Shown piece by piece: positions 1-8,657 of a DNA stretch of 64,000 nucleotides. The stretch comes from Aquilonibacter sp963703325 (lineage in GTDB: Bacteria; Vulcanimicrobiota; Vulcanimicrobiia; Vulcanimicrobiales; Vulcanimicrobiaceae), in contig OY969805.1 of the NCBI GenBank assembly GCA_963703325.1, positions 248,001-312,000 of the forward strand. The letters are read 5' to 3'. The position numbers and the translations under genes were made by a program. The notes beneath the pieces were generated by a model. That model was not told where the DNA came from. It saw nothing but the letters and a program-made list of their open reading frames with translations, and did not search any database. The first letter of the stretch is position 1. The number at the start of each line of letters is the position of its first letter.

Positions 1-188
1 CGTGGACTCGCGCAAATCGAATACGAGCGCCGCTGCTCTTCGCCTTCGATCGACGTCCGCAGCGTCAGATATTGTCCCTGCGTATAGGTAAACGCATCGC
101 GCAGGTGCGCCGGTACCGCGAATTCGACGACGATCGCGTCGCGCGTATCTTTACGCACATGGCGGACCGGAAGCTTATAGAAATCCAT
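1..188 (-). CDS. paaE: Phenylacetyl-CoA epoxidase reductase subunit PaaE (partial)
   Basis: Only the first 62 codons are in the window; the gene runs off the left edge. The ATG follows directly on the paaD stop with no spacer. The translated start ends in R-R-S-Y-S-I-C, the Arg-x-Tyr-Ser FAD-binding signature of ferredoxin-NADP reductase folds. In the family PaaE passes electrons from NADPH through FAD and a [2Fe-2S] centre to the PaaA di-iron site. Position last in a paaZABCDE string makes the call firm despite truncation. Confidence 0.85.
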   Translation of the reverse strand, partial: MDFYKLPVRHVRKDTRDAIVVEFAVPAHLRDAFTYTQGQYLTLRTSIEGEEQRRSYSICASP

Positions 189-671
189 TCAGTGCGGCTT
201 CACGTAGTCGAAGGGTTCGCGGCAATCCTCGCAGCGATAGAGCGCCTTGCACGGCGTCGATCCGAAGCGGCTGATCTCGCTAGTGTTGCTCGAAGCGCAA
301 CGCGGACAACGGATAATCGCGCTGACCAGAGGTCCATCGGCAAGCGTCGGGCCGGGCGGAGCAATACCATGCTCGTGTAAGCGCTCGCGGCCGCGCGCGG
401 TAATCCAATCGGTCGTCCACGCCGGGGCGAGCCGCCGCTCGATCCGCACGCGCTCGATACCATGCTCGTGCAGCGCGCGTGTGACGTCAGCTTCGATCAC
501 CGCGGTCGCCGGACAGCCCGAATACGTCGGCGTCAATGCGACGACCAGCCCATCGCCGTCTTCGCGAATCTCACGGACGATGCCGAGATCGGTGATCGTA
601 ACCAAGGGCAACTCCGGATCCGGTACCGCATCAAGCCACGCCCAAGCTTTGGCCTCGACCGTGAGCGTCAC
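189..671 (-). CDS. paaD: Phenylacetate degradation protein PaaD (MIP18-like/DUF59)
   Basis: 160 aa. The chosen GTG start overlaps the paaC stop as GTGA; the longer upstream reading frame is antisense noise inside paaC. The N-terminal half is a DUF59/MIP18-type domain (PDPELP near residue 17, then ITDLGIVRE and a GCPAT segment). The C-terminal part carries a zinc-ribbon-like C-x2-C...C-x2-C set (CPRC, then C-ED-C). PaaD is thought to mature the epoxidase metal or Fe-S centre rather than catalyse epoxidation. It sits between paaC and paaE, the canonical order. Confidence 0.93.
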   Translation of the reverse strand: MTLTVEAKAWAWLDAVPDPELPLVTITDLGIVREIREDGDGLVVALTPTYSGCPATAVIEADVTRALHEHGIERVRIERRLAPAWTTDWITARGRERLHEHGIAPPGPTLADGPLVSAIIRCPRCASSNTSEISRFGSTPCKALYRCEDCREPFDYVKPH

Positions 672-1417
672 CAAACAGCACCCGGATAACTGCGCGGCAG
701 TACTTGCATCTCCGCGAGCATGTAGCTCAGCGCCTCGCCGTGCCGCCCCTGTTTGCCGCCGCGCTGCATCCAGCCGTCTTCGGGCTTCGTCAGCGTCGCG
801 AGCGCAAGCGCAGCATCCACGCGCGCGAGCCACGGCTCACGCAACGACGCCGGATCGACGCCGGCGCCCGCCGCGACCATCGCCGCGTCGATCTCGTCGC
901 CGGTAAATAGCTCACCGGTAAAGCGCCACAGCTCGTCGACCGCGGACTGCACGCGCTGGTGACTGAGTTCGGTACCGTCGCCGAGCCGCACGAGCCAATC
1001 CTCGCTGCGGCGCAGATGATAGGCGGTCTCTTTGGCCGACTTGGCGGCGATAGCGGCGACCCGTTCATCGCTCGAGGCCGCAAGCGCGGTAAGATTGAGC
1101 CGCGCCCACGCATCATAAAAGTAGCCGCGCACGATCGTGTCGGCGAAGTTGCCGTTGGGCTGTTCGACGAGCAACACGTTGTGATACGCGCTCGCGTCGC
1201 GATGGAACGCCAAGGCGTCGGCGTCGCGGGCGGCTCCTTCGAGCTCACCTGCGTATTCGAGCCAGAGCCTGGCCTGGCCGAACAGGTCCAGTGCGACGTT
1301 GGCGAGTGCGACGTCTTCTTCCATCACCGGGGCGTGCGCAACCCACGCGGCGCTGCGCTGCGCCAGCACGAGCGCGCTATCGCCAAGCCGAAGCAGATAC
1401 TCGATACGGTCGGTCAT
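668..1417 (-). CDS. paaC: Phenylacetyl-CoA epoxidase structural subunit PaaC
   Basis: 249 aa, the normal family length. It is a ferritin-like four-helix protein that forms the PaaAC heterodimer and holds PaaA in shape without carrying the active di-iron site. The N-terminus (LLRLGDSALVLAQR) and the VALDLFGQAR segment near residue 45 are characteristic, as is the late YPGAVW end. ATG overlaps the paaB stop as TAATG and its own stop overlaps the paaD start, so translation is probably coupled along the operon. Confidence 0.95.
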   Translation of the reverse strand: MTDRIEYLLRLGDSALVLAQRSAAWVAHAPVMEEDVALANVALDLFGQARLWLEYAGELEGAARDADALAFHRDASAYHNVLLVEQPNGNFADTIVRGYFYDAWARLNLTALAASSDERVAAIAAKSAKETAYHLRRSEDWLVRLGDGTELSHQRVQSAVDELWRFTGELFTGDEIDAAMVAAGAGVDPASLREPWLARVDAALALATLTKPEDGWMQRGGKQGRHGEALSYMLAEMQVLPRSYPGAVW

Positions 1418-1701
1418 TAGAGATGCTTCACGCCTTCGGGAACCTGGTAGAAGGTCGCGTGGCGATACGCTTTATCTTCCGAGGGTTCAAAGAGCGCGTC
1501 GCTCTGCGCGGGATCGGTGGCGACGATGTCGCTCGAACGGACGACCCAAATGCTGACGCCTTCGTTGCGCCGGGTGTAGAGATCGCGCGCGTTTTGCACG
1601 GCCATCTCCGCATCGGCCGCGTGCAAACTCCCAACGTGTTTATGCGCAAGACCGTTTTCGCTGCGCACGAAGATCTCCCAGAGCGGCCACGCTTTACTCA
1701 C
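1417..1701 (-). CDS. paaB: Phenylacetyl-CoA epoxidase subunit PaaB
   Basis: 94 aa, the usual size. It begins with the typical WPLWEIFVRS segment and continues with the LAHKHVGSLHAADAEMA stretch conserved in PaaB. PaaB bridges PaaAC dimers in the epoxidase complex; it has no known catalytic residues. The ATG overlaps the paaA stop by 4 nt (ATGA). Confidence 0.95.
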   Translation of the reverse strand: MSKAWPLWEIFVRSENGLAHKHVGSLHAADAEMAVQNARDLYTRRNEGVSIWVVRSSDIVATDPAQSDALFEPSEDKAYRHATFYQVPEGVKHL

Positions 1702-2699
1702 GCGAATCTACCCGCTGCGTGGCTAGAGCCAGCCGCTTCGCGGCTCAGACACTTGTCGGCGTAGGCGACCGCGGCCTCGCGTACCCATGCGCCGTCTTCC
1801 CACGCGTCGATCCGCGTCTGCAGCCGCTCGCGATTGCACGGGCCCTCGCCTTTGATCACGCGATAAAACTCGTCCCAATCGATCGGGCCGATATCGTAGT
1901 GCTGCGTCGCATCGTTCCAGCGCAGATCGGAATCGGGGATTTGCAGGCCGAGTTGCTCCGCTTGCGGGACGCTTTGATCGATGAACTTCTGTCGCAGCTC
2001 GTCGTTGGTGAACAGCTTGATCTTCCAGCGCATCGACTGTTCGTTGTGCGGCGAGGCTGAATCCGGCGGACCGAACATCATCACCGAGGGCCACCACCAG
2101 CGGTTGAGCGCATCCTGCGCCATCGCATGCTGCTCCGGCGTACCGTGCGCGAGCTTCCACATCACGTCGAAGCCCTGGCGCTGATGGAAACTCTCTTCCT
2201 TACAGATGCGCACCATCGCCCGCGCGTACGGCCCGTACGAGCAGCGCGTAAGCGGGATTTGATTGATGATTGCGGCGCCGTCGACCAGCCAGCCGATCGC
2301 GCCGACATCCGCCCAGGTCAGCGTCGGGTAGTTGAAAATGCTCGAGTACTTTGCTTTGCTGGTCAGCAAGGCTTCGACCATCGCATCGCGCGCGGTACCC
2401 AACGTCTCGGCCGCGCTATAGAGATACAACCCGTGGCCGGCTTCGTCTTGGACCTTGGCGAGCAAGATCAGTTTGCGCAGCAGCGACGGGGCGCGGGTGA
2501 TCCAGTTGCCTTCGGGCAGCATGCCGACGATCTCGGAATGCGCATGCTGCGAGATCTGCCGCAGCAGCGTCTTGCGATAGGCATCGGGCATCCAATCGTT
2601 GGGCTCGACTTTCACCGAGCGGTCGAGGCGTTCGTTGAATGCAGCTTCGCGCTCGTCACTCTTGCCCTCGACGATGCCGTCGCTGATCGATGTATACAT
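1698..2699 (-). CDS. paaA: Phenylacetyl-CoA epoxidase catalytic subunit PaaA
   Basis: 333 aa. It is the di-iron oxygenase subunit that converts phenylacetyl-CoA to the ring-1,2-epoxide. Visible iron ligands of the ferritin-like fold are in the PEGNW segment, the KVQDEAGH (ExxH-type) motif near residue 85 and CKEESFHQ in the second half. Length and motif order match full-length PaaA. ATG at 2699 shares one base with the paaZ stop. Confidence 0.97.
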   Translation of the reverse strand: MYTSISDGIVEGKSDEREAAFNERLDRSVKVEPNDWMPDAYRKTLLRQISQHAHSEIVGMLPEGNWITRAPSLLRKLILLAKVQDEAGHGLYLYSAAETLGTARDAMVEALLTSKAKYSSIFNYPTLTWADVGAIGWLVDGAAIINQIPLTRCSYGPYARAMVRICKEESFHQRQGFDVMWKLAHGTPEQHAMAQDALNRWWWPSVMMFGPPDSASPHNEQSMRWKIKLFTNDELRQKFIDQSVPQAEQLGLQIPDSDLRWNDATQHYDIGPIDWDEFYRVIKGEGPCNRERLQTRIDAWEDGAWVREAAVAYADKCLSREAAGSSHAAGRFA

Positions 2700-4756
2700 C
2701 AGGACACCGTTTCCAATGCCGGCACGTGCGCCGACGTGGCATTCATGGTGAGGAGATCGTAGGTGGCGGCGATCTCGTCGTTTTGGTTGAAGACCGTCAC
2801 CGACCAGCGCACCTCACCGTACTCCGCCTTACGCGGGGTCTTGGCTTTCACCGTAAGCCGCACGCGAATCGCATCGCCCGGATAGACGGGCTTGAGAAAG
2901 CGCAAGTCCTCGAGGCCGTAGTTTGCAAGCACCGGACCAAGCTCCGAACGCACGAAGAGACCGGCCGCGAACGAAAGCACGAGGTACCCGTGCGCGACGC
3001 GCCCTTCGAAGAACGGACTGGCTTTGGCCGCCGCTTCGTCCATGTGCGCGTAGAACGAATCGCCGGTGAATTCGGCAAAGCGCTCGATGTCGGCAATCGT
3101 GATCTCGCGCGAGGCGGTATAGAACGTTTCGCCGACCTTGAGCTCTTCAAACGAACGCTCGAAGGGATGCCCGGCGGGTTGGGTTTCCGTTGCGCCCGGA
3201 TTCCACACGCCGCTCACGGTCGCGATGCGCTGCGGCGTTCCTTGCACGGCGGTGCGTTGCATGTAATGAAAGACGCCGCGAATTCCGCCCATCTCCTCGC
3301 CGCCGCCGGCGCGACCCGGACCGCCGTGTACCAACGGCGCGAGCGGCGTACCGTGGCCGGTTTGCTCTTTGGCGTCGTCGCGATCGACCACGAGCACGCG
3401 GCCGTGGAACGGCGCGATCCCGAGCACGAGCGCATCTGCCGTGGGAGTGTCATAGGAAAAGATCGACGCGACCAGGCTCCCCTCACCGCGATTGGCGATC
3501 TCGATCGCTTCGCCGATGGTATCGTAGACCATCAGCGTCGTGACCGGACCGAAGGCTTCGACGCTGTGTACGCGTGCCGACGTCAGGGGCCGATCGCAGC
3601 GCAGCACGACCGGCGCCATGTAGGCTCCGGCGTTGACGTCACCGTCGACGACCGCTGCTGCGGCCGCCGGATCCCCGTAGACGATCGTTGCTTCTTGCGC
3701 AAGCTGTGCCACCGCGGCGCGCACGTCGTCGCGCTGACCTTTGCTCACGAGTGAGCCCATCGTGACCATGTCGCTGCGTGGATTGCCAAGGACGGATTTG
3801 TCGAGACGCGCTGCAAGCGCGCCCTGCACGGCATCGATCATCGTGCGCGGCACGATCGCGCGGCGAATACACGTACAGCGCTGACCGGCCTTGGTCGTAA
3901 TCTCACGCGCCACTTCTTTGACGAATAACTCGAACTCGGGCGCATCGGTGCTCACGTCGGGTCCGAGGATCGCCGCGTTGAGCGAATCTTGTTCGGCGAT
4001 GAAACGCACGCTGTTCTGGGCGATTGCCGGCGTGCGTTGCAGCTTGGTTGCGGTTTGCGCCGAACCCGTGAACGACACCACGTCTTGTCCGGTCAAACGA
4101 TCGAGCAAATCGCCGAGGCTGCCGGCGATGAATTGCACGCTGCCCTCGGGCAGAATGCCCGACGCGATGATGTCCTCGAAGACCGCATAGGCGACGTAGG
4201 CCGATTGGGTGGCCGGCTTCACGATCGCCGGCACGCCTGCGATAATCGCCGGCGCGAGCTTCTCCAACATGCCCCAAGCCGGAAAGTTGTAGGCGTTGAT
4301 ATGCACGGCCGCACCGTGCAGCGGCGTCATGATGTGCCGCGCCGCGAACGTGCCGCCCTTCGAGAGCGGCTCAATCGCGCCGTCGACCGCAACGCACGCA
4401 TCGGGCAATTCACGTCGCGCCTTCGACGCAAAGGCAAACAGCGTCATGATACCGCCGTCGATATCGACGAAGTTGTCTTTGCGCGTCGCGCCGGTGTCAA
4501 ACGCGAGTTCGTAGTACGGCTCTTTGCGCTCGTTGAGATAGAGCGCGAGACGCTTGATCAGATCGGCACGCTGGTGGAACGTCAGGCCGCGCAGCGCCGG
4601 GCCACCGACCGTGCGCGCGTGATCGAGCACGCGCTGGAAATTGACGCCCGCGCTCGAGACAAGCGCGACGATTCGCCCGTCGACCGCCGAGGCGACCTCG
4701 GTAAATCCGTCCGGCGCCTCGTACCAGGCGCCCGCCACATAGCTGCGCAGCTTCAT
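2699..4756 (-). CDS. paaZ: Bifunctional oxepin-CoA hydrolase / semialdehyde dehydrogenase PaaZ
   Basis: 685 aa, full length. Residues 1-520 are an aldehyde dehydrogenase, with general base Glu255 in AEQDSLN and nucleophile Cys294 in GQRCTC. The last 150 residues are a MaoC-type hotdog hydratase with the catalytic Asp/His pair in GDSFYAHMD. The two halves open the oxepin-CoA ring and oxidise the resulting aldehyde, giving 3-oxo-5,6-dehydrosuberyl-CoA for beta-oxidation. A GGGAGAG ribosome site precedes the ATG. It is the first structural gene behind the regulator and its presumed operator. paaK, paaG, paaF, paaH and paaJ are not in the window. Confidence 0.96.
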   Translation of the reverse strand: MKLRSYVAGAWYEAPDGFTEVASAVDGRIVALVSSAGVNFQRVLDHARTVGGPALRGLTFHQRADLIKRLALYLNERKEPYYELAFDTGATRKDNFVDIDGGIMTLFAFASKARRELPDACVAVDGAIEPLSKGGTFAARHIMTPLHGAAVHINAYNFPAWGMLEKLAPAIIAGVPAIVKPATQSAYVAYAVFEDIIASGILPEGSVQFIAGSLGDLLDRLTGQDVVSFTGSAQTATKLQRTPAIAQNSVRFIAEQDSLNAAILGPDVSTDAPEFELFVKEVAREITTKAGQRCTCIRRAIVPRTMIDAVQGALAARLDKSVLGNPRSDMVTMGSLVSKGQRDDVRAAVAQLAQEATIVYGDPAAAAAVVDGDVNAGAYMAPVVLRCDRPLTSARVHSVEAFGPVTTLMVYDTIGEAIEIANRGEGSLVASIFSYDTPTADALVLGIAPFHGRVLVVDRDDAKEQTGHGTPLAPLVHGGPGRAGGGEEMGGIRGVFHYMQRTAVQGTPQRIATVSGVWNPGATETQPAGHPFERSFEELKVGETFYTASREITIADIERFAEFTGDSFYAHMDEAAAKASPFFEGRVAHGYLVLSFAAGLFVRSELGPVLANYGLEDLRFLKPVYPGDAIRVRLTVKAKTPRKAEYGEVRWSVTVFNQNDEIAATYDLLTMNATSAHVPALETVS

Positions 4757-4768
4757 GCTCTCTCCCGC

Positions 4769-4784
4769 CCTACCGAACGGTAGG
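4769..4784. promoter_or_regulatory. Palindromic operator in front of paaZ (probable PaaR/TetR site)
   Basis: CCTACCG-AA-CGGTAGG is a perfect 7-bp inverted repeat with a 2-bp centre, 12 bp upstream of the paaZ ATG and inside the 40-bp gap after the TetR gene. The CCG(N)CGG core resembles PaaR sites described in Actinobacteria and Thermus, whose inducer is phenylacetyl-CoA. A TAAAAT stretch (4793-4798, minus strand) just upstream could be a -10 box, which would place the operator across the start of transcription. Confidence 0.65.
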
Positions 4785-4796
4785 TCAGCCTAAATT

Positions 4797-5387
4797 TTAC
4801 CCCTCGCGCCCCTCGGCGTCAACGCCTTCGAAGGCGATGGCCTCGACGGCCGCCGCGATCGCCGCGGCCGGCGTGCGCCCGCCCGGCCGATACCACTCGA
4901 CCACCGAATTCGACATGCCGAAGATCAGGCGCACGATCAGCGCCGGGTCGATGTCGGCCCGAATCTCGCCCGCGGCCTGGGCTTCGCGCACCAGGTCGGC
5001 GACGACGGCGTCAAACGTGCGCCGCCGCTCCATTGCATCGCGCTCGGTCGTCGAATTACCGCGGACGCGAAAGAGCACGCTCACCTCGGCGCGCATCGAC
5101 ATCGTGATCTCGGCAACACGGCGCACGATCCGCGCGAGACGTTCGCGCGCGCTCTCCTCGCTTGCGGCCGGTTCATCCAGCACGCCGAACAACGCCGCGA
5201 GCGCACGGTCGAGACCGCGCGCGAGCAGCGCCTCCTTGCTCGGGACGTGATGGTAAATGCTCGCCTTGGTGATCCCCGCGGCGCGCGCGACGTCATCCAT
5301 CGACGCCGCATCGAAGCCGCGTTCGGCAAAGATCCCAAAGGCCACGTCGGTAACCGAATCGATGTCGTACGGGCGGCGCGCTTCCAT
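4797..5387 (-). CDS. TetR/AcrR-family regulator, probable PaaR
   Basis: 196 aa. The N-terminal helix-turn-helix spans about residues 8-52 (AERGFDAASMDDVARAAG, then SIYHHVPSKEALL), the standard TetR pattern. The C-terminal helical domain is the ligand pocket. It lies 40 bp upstream of paaZ on the same strand, with a palindrome in the gap. By analogy with PaaR it should repress the paa operon until phenylacetyl-CoA accumulates. That ligand is inferred from context only. It is transcribed divergently from the E1-alpha gene across a 57-bp gap. Confidence 0.85.
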   Translation of the reverse strand: MEARRPYDIDSVTDVAFGIFAERGFDAASMDDVARAAGITKASIYHHVPSKEALLARGLDRALAALFGVLDEPAASEESARERLARIVRRVAEITMSMRAEVSVLFRVRGNSTTERDAMERRRTFDAVVADLVREAQAAGEIRADIDPALIVRLIFGMSNSVVEWYRPGGRTPAAAIAAAVEAIAFEGVDAEGREG

Positions 5388-5444
5388 CCATCCCGTATGC
5401 GAACCGGAAGGGCGCTAAACCTTCGCCGTCGCAAGGGGCGCGTG

Positions 5445-6428
5445 ATGCTCTCGAACGGCCAACTCGTCAAACTACTCGAAAACATGCTCTTGCAGCGTGC
5501 CGTCGACACGCGCGGCTTTCAACTCAATCGACAGGGCAAGATCGGTATCGCGATGGGTTCTGAGGGCCACGAAGCCGTGCAAGCCGGCGCCGGAATGGCC
5601 TTTGAGCGCGGCAAGGATCTGCTGTATCCATACTACCGGAATACCGGGATCACGTTGGCCGTCGGCTTCGCGCTCGAAGACATCTTCCGCTCGCAGTTTG
5701 CGCGCGCCACCGACACGACCGGCGGCAAATCGATCATCAATCACGTCACCGATAAGAAGAAAGGGATCGCGTCGATCTCGTCGATTCTCGCCGCGCAGTG
5801 TCCGCACGCGGTCGGTGCCGCGTATGCGATCAAGTATCGCGACGAACACGATCGGATGGTACTTTGCCAGTTCGGCGAAGGATCGACGAGCGAAGGGGAG
5901 TGGCACGAGTCGCTCAACTTCGCGGCGATCCAGCAACTGCCGATCGTTTTCTTGTGCGAGAACAACCAATGGGCGATCTCGACGCCGATCTCCAAGCAGA
6001 TGGGAAACCCCAGCGTTGCCGCGCGTGCCCAAGGCTATGGCATCGAAGGCGTGGTTGTCGACGGGTTCGACCCAGTGGCGGTCTACGACGCAGTGCGGCG
6101 TGCGCGCGACAAGGCCGTCAGCGGCGGCGGACCGACGCTGGTCGAAGCGATGTGCTACCGCTTTCTTTCACACACCACCGACGACGACGAGCGTACCTAT
6201 CGCACGCGCGAAGAAGTGGCCGAGCAGCGCGCCAACGATCCGGTGCCGCGTTACGAAGCACGGCTGATCGAACGAGGCGTGCTGACACACGAGCAAATCG
6301 AAGCGATGCGCAAGGCGATCGCTGCGCGCGTCAACGCAACGACCGACGCGGTCGAGAGCGAACCCTCACCCGATCCGTCCACCCTCTACGCGCAGGTCTA
6401 CGCGGGCTCGCACGAAGTCTGGATTTAA
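5445..6428 (+). CDS. 2-oxoacid dehydrogenase E1 component, alpha subunit (branched-chain type)
   Basis: 327 aa. It is a thiamine-diphosphate enzyme. The diphosphate-binding motif is GEG (residues 144-146) through NN (173-174), the GEG form favoured by branched-chain enzymes over GDG. The SHTTDDDERTYR segment matches the phospho-loop region of BCKDH E1-alpha. ATG 5445 follows an AAGGGG ribosome site; an adjacent in-frame GTG at 5442 is the alternative. No E1-beta, E2 or E3 gene is nearby, so partners must lie elsewhere. It might decarboxylate an aromatic or branched 2-oxoacid feeding the adjacent paa pathway, but that is speculation. Confidence 0.88.
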   Translation: MLSNGQLVKLLENMLLQRAVDTRGFQLNRQGKIGIAMGSEGHEAVQAGAGMAFERGKDLLYPYYRNTGITLAVGFALEDIFRSQFARATDTTGGKSIINHVTDKKKGIASISSILAAQCPHAVGAAYAIKYRDEHDRMVLCQFGEGSTSEGEWHESLNFAAIQQLPIVFLCENNQWAISTPISKQMGNPSVAARAQGYGIEGVVVDGFDPVAVYDAVRRARDKAVSGGGPTLVEAMCYRFLSHTTDDDERTYRTREEVAEQRANDPVPRYEARLIERGVLTHEQIEAMRKAIAARVNATTDAVESEPSPDPSTLYAQVYAGSHEVWI

Positions 6429-6443
6429 CGCCCCTTGTCGCTC

Positions 6444-7787
6444 TTAGAGATGCGGTGTCTCCGCATCATGCGGTTGTAAGCCGGCGTCGGTCGCAGCGCT
6501 CGATTGCGCTTCCCGGGAATACACGCGCAGTTCGGCGATGTCGCGCGGAAAGAGCATCTCGAGCGTCCAGTCGAAAGCGACACGCAGCTTACGGTCGAGG
6601 CCGGGCAGACGCAAGAGGTAATACGAGCGCCAGAGGAACCACGCAGGAAATCCGGTGAGCACGTGATTGCCGGGCAGTTGTGCGACGGCGCGGCGCGCGC
6701 CCAGTGACGCCATCATGCCGAGCGCATTGAACGAAAACGGCCTCGTCGGTTGTCCGCGCAACGTCGCGATGATGTTGTCGGCGAGCACGGGTCCTTCGCG
6801 AATAGCGTGCTGCGCGGTTAACGGATAGAAGCCCCCGGCTCCGTCGGGGACGGCAGCGCAGTCACCAAGCGCCCAAATATCGCGACAGCCCTCAACGCGA
6901 AAATCGCGCCCGACGACGATTGCCCCGCGTTTCGTCCGCGGCAGCGCCGAGCCGCCGATCGTCGGACTGGGCGCAATTCCCGCGCTCCACACGATCGTCG
7001 CCGTCTCGATGCGCGCGCCGCTCTGCAGCACGATACCATCGTCATCGGCGCGCGCCACGCCGTCGCCGGTGATGATTTCCACGCCGCGCTTACGTAGGTT
7101 CGCGGCCGAGTAGCTGCCCATGCGTGGGGGCAAACCCGGCAGCAAGACCGAGCCGCCTTCGATCAGTACGATGCGCACCATCGCCCGGTCGATGCTCGGA
7201 TAAAAACGCAGCACGCTATGAAAGAGCTCGACGAACTCTCCCGTTGCCTCGACGCCGGTGAAGCCGCCGCCCACGACGACGACGGTCAGATAGCGCCGCC
7301 GCAATGCAGGATCGCTCGTCGAATCCGCCAGCTCCAGCAACCAAACCAAGCGATTGCGCAGGATGCCTGCATCCTCGAGCGTCTTAAGCGCAAAAACGCG
7401 CTCGGCCACGCCCGGCAAGCCGAATGTCGACGTCGACGAACCCAGCGCAATCACCAACTGATCGTAACCGATGCGTTCGTCGCGCCCGGTGAGCGTGTGC
7501 GTGATTTGGACTTCGCGCGCATCGACGTCGAGCGCGCGAACGTCGGCCAACACGAAGTGCGCGTGCCGCAGCTGCGAGCGAATCGGCGTCACCACGTGAC
7601 GGACGTCGAGCGCGCCGGAACTCACTTCCGGCAGCATCGGCGTGAAGAGTGAGAAATTCTCCCGGCTGATCAGCGTGATCTCGCCTTCCCCGGGGCGCAA
7701 GCGGCGCTCGAGGCGTTGCGCAACCGCGATACCGCCGAAACCGCCGCCGAGAATGACGACTCGCGCAGGACGTGACGCACGGTTCAT
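6444..7787 (-). CDS. ndh: Type II NADH:quinone oxidoreductase (NDH-2)
   Basis: 447 aa. Two Rossmann folds are visible: an FAD-binding GGGFGG near residue 13 and an NAD-binding VVVGGGFTGVEATGE near residue 170. The ALGDCA FAD motif sits near residue 320. A C-terminal Trp/Tyr/Leu-rich segment (WFLWRSYYLL) is the membrane-anchoring part usual in NDH-2. It oxidises NADH and reduces quinone without pumping protons. Converges with the E1-alpha gene (16 bp between stops) and its 5' end faces the M50 protease gene closely. Confidence 0.9.
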   Translation of the reverse strand: MNRASRPARVVILGGGFGGIAVAQRLERRLRPGEGEITLISRENFSLFTPMLPEVSSGALDVRHVVTPIRSQLRHAHFVLADVRALDVDAREVQITHTLTGRDERIGYDQLVIALGSSTSTFGLPGVAERVFALKTLEDAGILRNRLVWLLELADSTSDPALRRRYLTVVVVGGGFTGVEATGEFVELFHSVLRFYPSIDRAMVRIVLIEGGSVLLPGLPPRMGSYSAANLRKRGVEIITGDGVARADDDGIVLQSGARIETATIVWSAGIAPSPTIGGSALPRTKRGAIVVGRDFRVEGCRDIWALGDCAAVPDGAGGFYPLTAQHAIREGPVLADNIIATLRGQPTRPFSFNALGMMASLGARRAVAQLPGNHVLTGFPAWFLWRSYYLLRLPGLDRKLRVAFDWTLEMLFPRDIAELRVYSREAQSSAATDAGLQPHDAETPHL

Positions 7788-7804
7788 GTGAATGCTGTTC
7801 TGGC

Positions 7805-8657
7805 ATGCACGACGAGCAACCCGTCGAAGGTGAGTATCAAGCCCCGGCCGCGCCCGTTACGCCGCCCCAAAAGGCGCGCCGTCGCGCCGGCGGCATCGGC
7901 ACGATCGCGGCTGGGCTTGGCGTCCTCGCGCTCAAGTTCAAAACGCTGCTTGTACTTCTACTCAACCTGAAGTTCGTGTTGATCGGCGCGAAGCTGTTCG
8001 CGGTGAGCTGGACGTTCATTCTCTCGCTGATCCTCTACGCCGCCGTCTTCGGCTGGCGTATCGGCCTCGTGCTGGTATTGCTTATCGCCGCGCACGAACT
8101 CGGCCACTACTTCGCCTATCGCGCCTACGGCCTGCCGGTGCATGCGCCGGTCTTTGTCCCGTTTCTCGGCGCGTATACCGCGGGCGCGATCGCGCCCGAT
8201 CTCGAGGCCGACGCCTACATCGCACTGGCCGGCCCGCTCACCGGTCTCGTGCTCACCGGCGCGTGCTACGAGCTGAGGATTAGCCACCGGCGATCGCTTT
8301 TGGCTCGCTTGCGCGTACCTCGGCGCGTTTTTGAATCTCTTCAATATGATACCCGTGCTTCCGTTCGACGGCGGACGCGTCATCGGTGCGATTTGGCCGC
8401 CGTTGTGGATCGCCGGCGCCGTGCTGTTCGTTGCGGCCGCATGGTGGCTCGGCGTACCGATCATCTTCGTCTTGCTGATCGCGTTACTTGGACTGCCCGC
8501 CATGATTGCAGCATTCCGCGGCCGCGTCGATCCCCGCGCAGCGGCGATGAGCAATGCGGCTCGCGTGCGCGTGGGCGTGTGGTATCTTGCCACGATCATC
8601 GGGTTGATCTATTTCGTCGGTCAATCCCACGTCGTGACCGGCGCGCGTTTGTTATGA
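7805..8657 (+). CDS. M50-family (site-2-protease-like) membrane metalloprotease, frameshifted
   Basis: The first frame encodes several membrane helices and the zinc motif HELGH (residues 97-101), then an AGPLTGL segment. After about 8276 this frame becomes Arg-rich nonsense. The family sequence resumes in another frame (TGDRFW...FNMIPVLPFDGGR, then helices) and ends at 8657. Removing one base near 8276-8283 restores a continuous protein with both HExxH and the third zinc ligand in the PFDGG motif. The start is uncertain: ATG 7805 or the upstream ATG 7772, which overlaps the divergent ndh. The family cuts transmembrane substrates such as anti-sigma factors. Confidence 0.75.
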
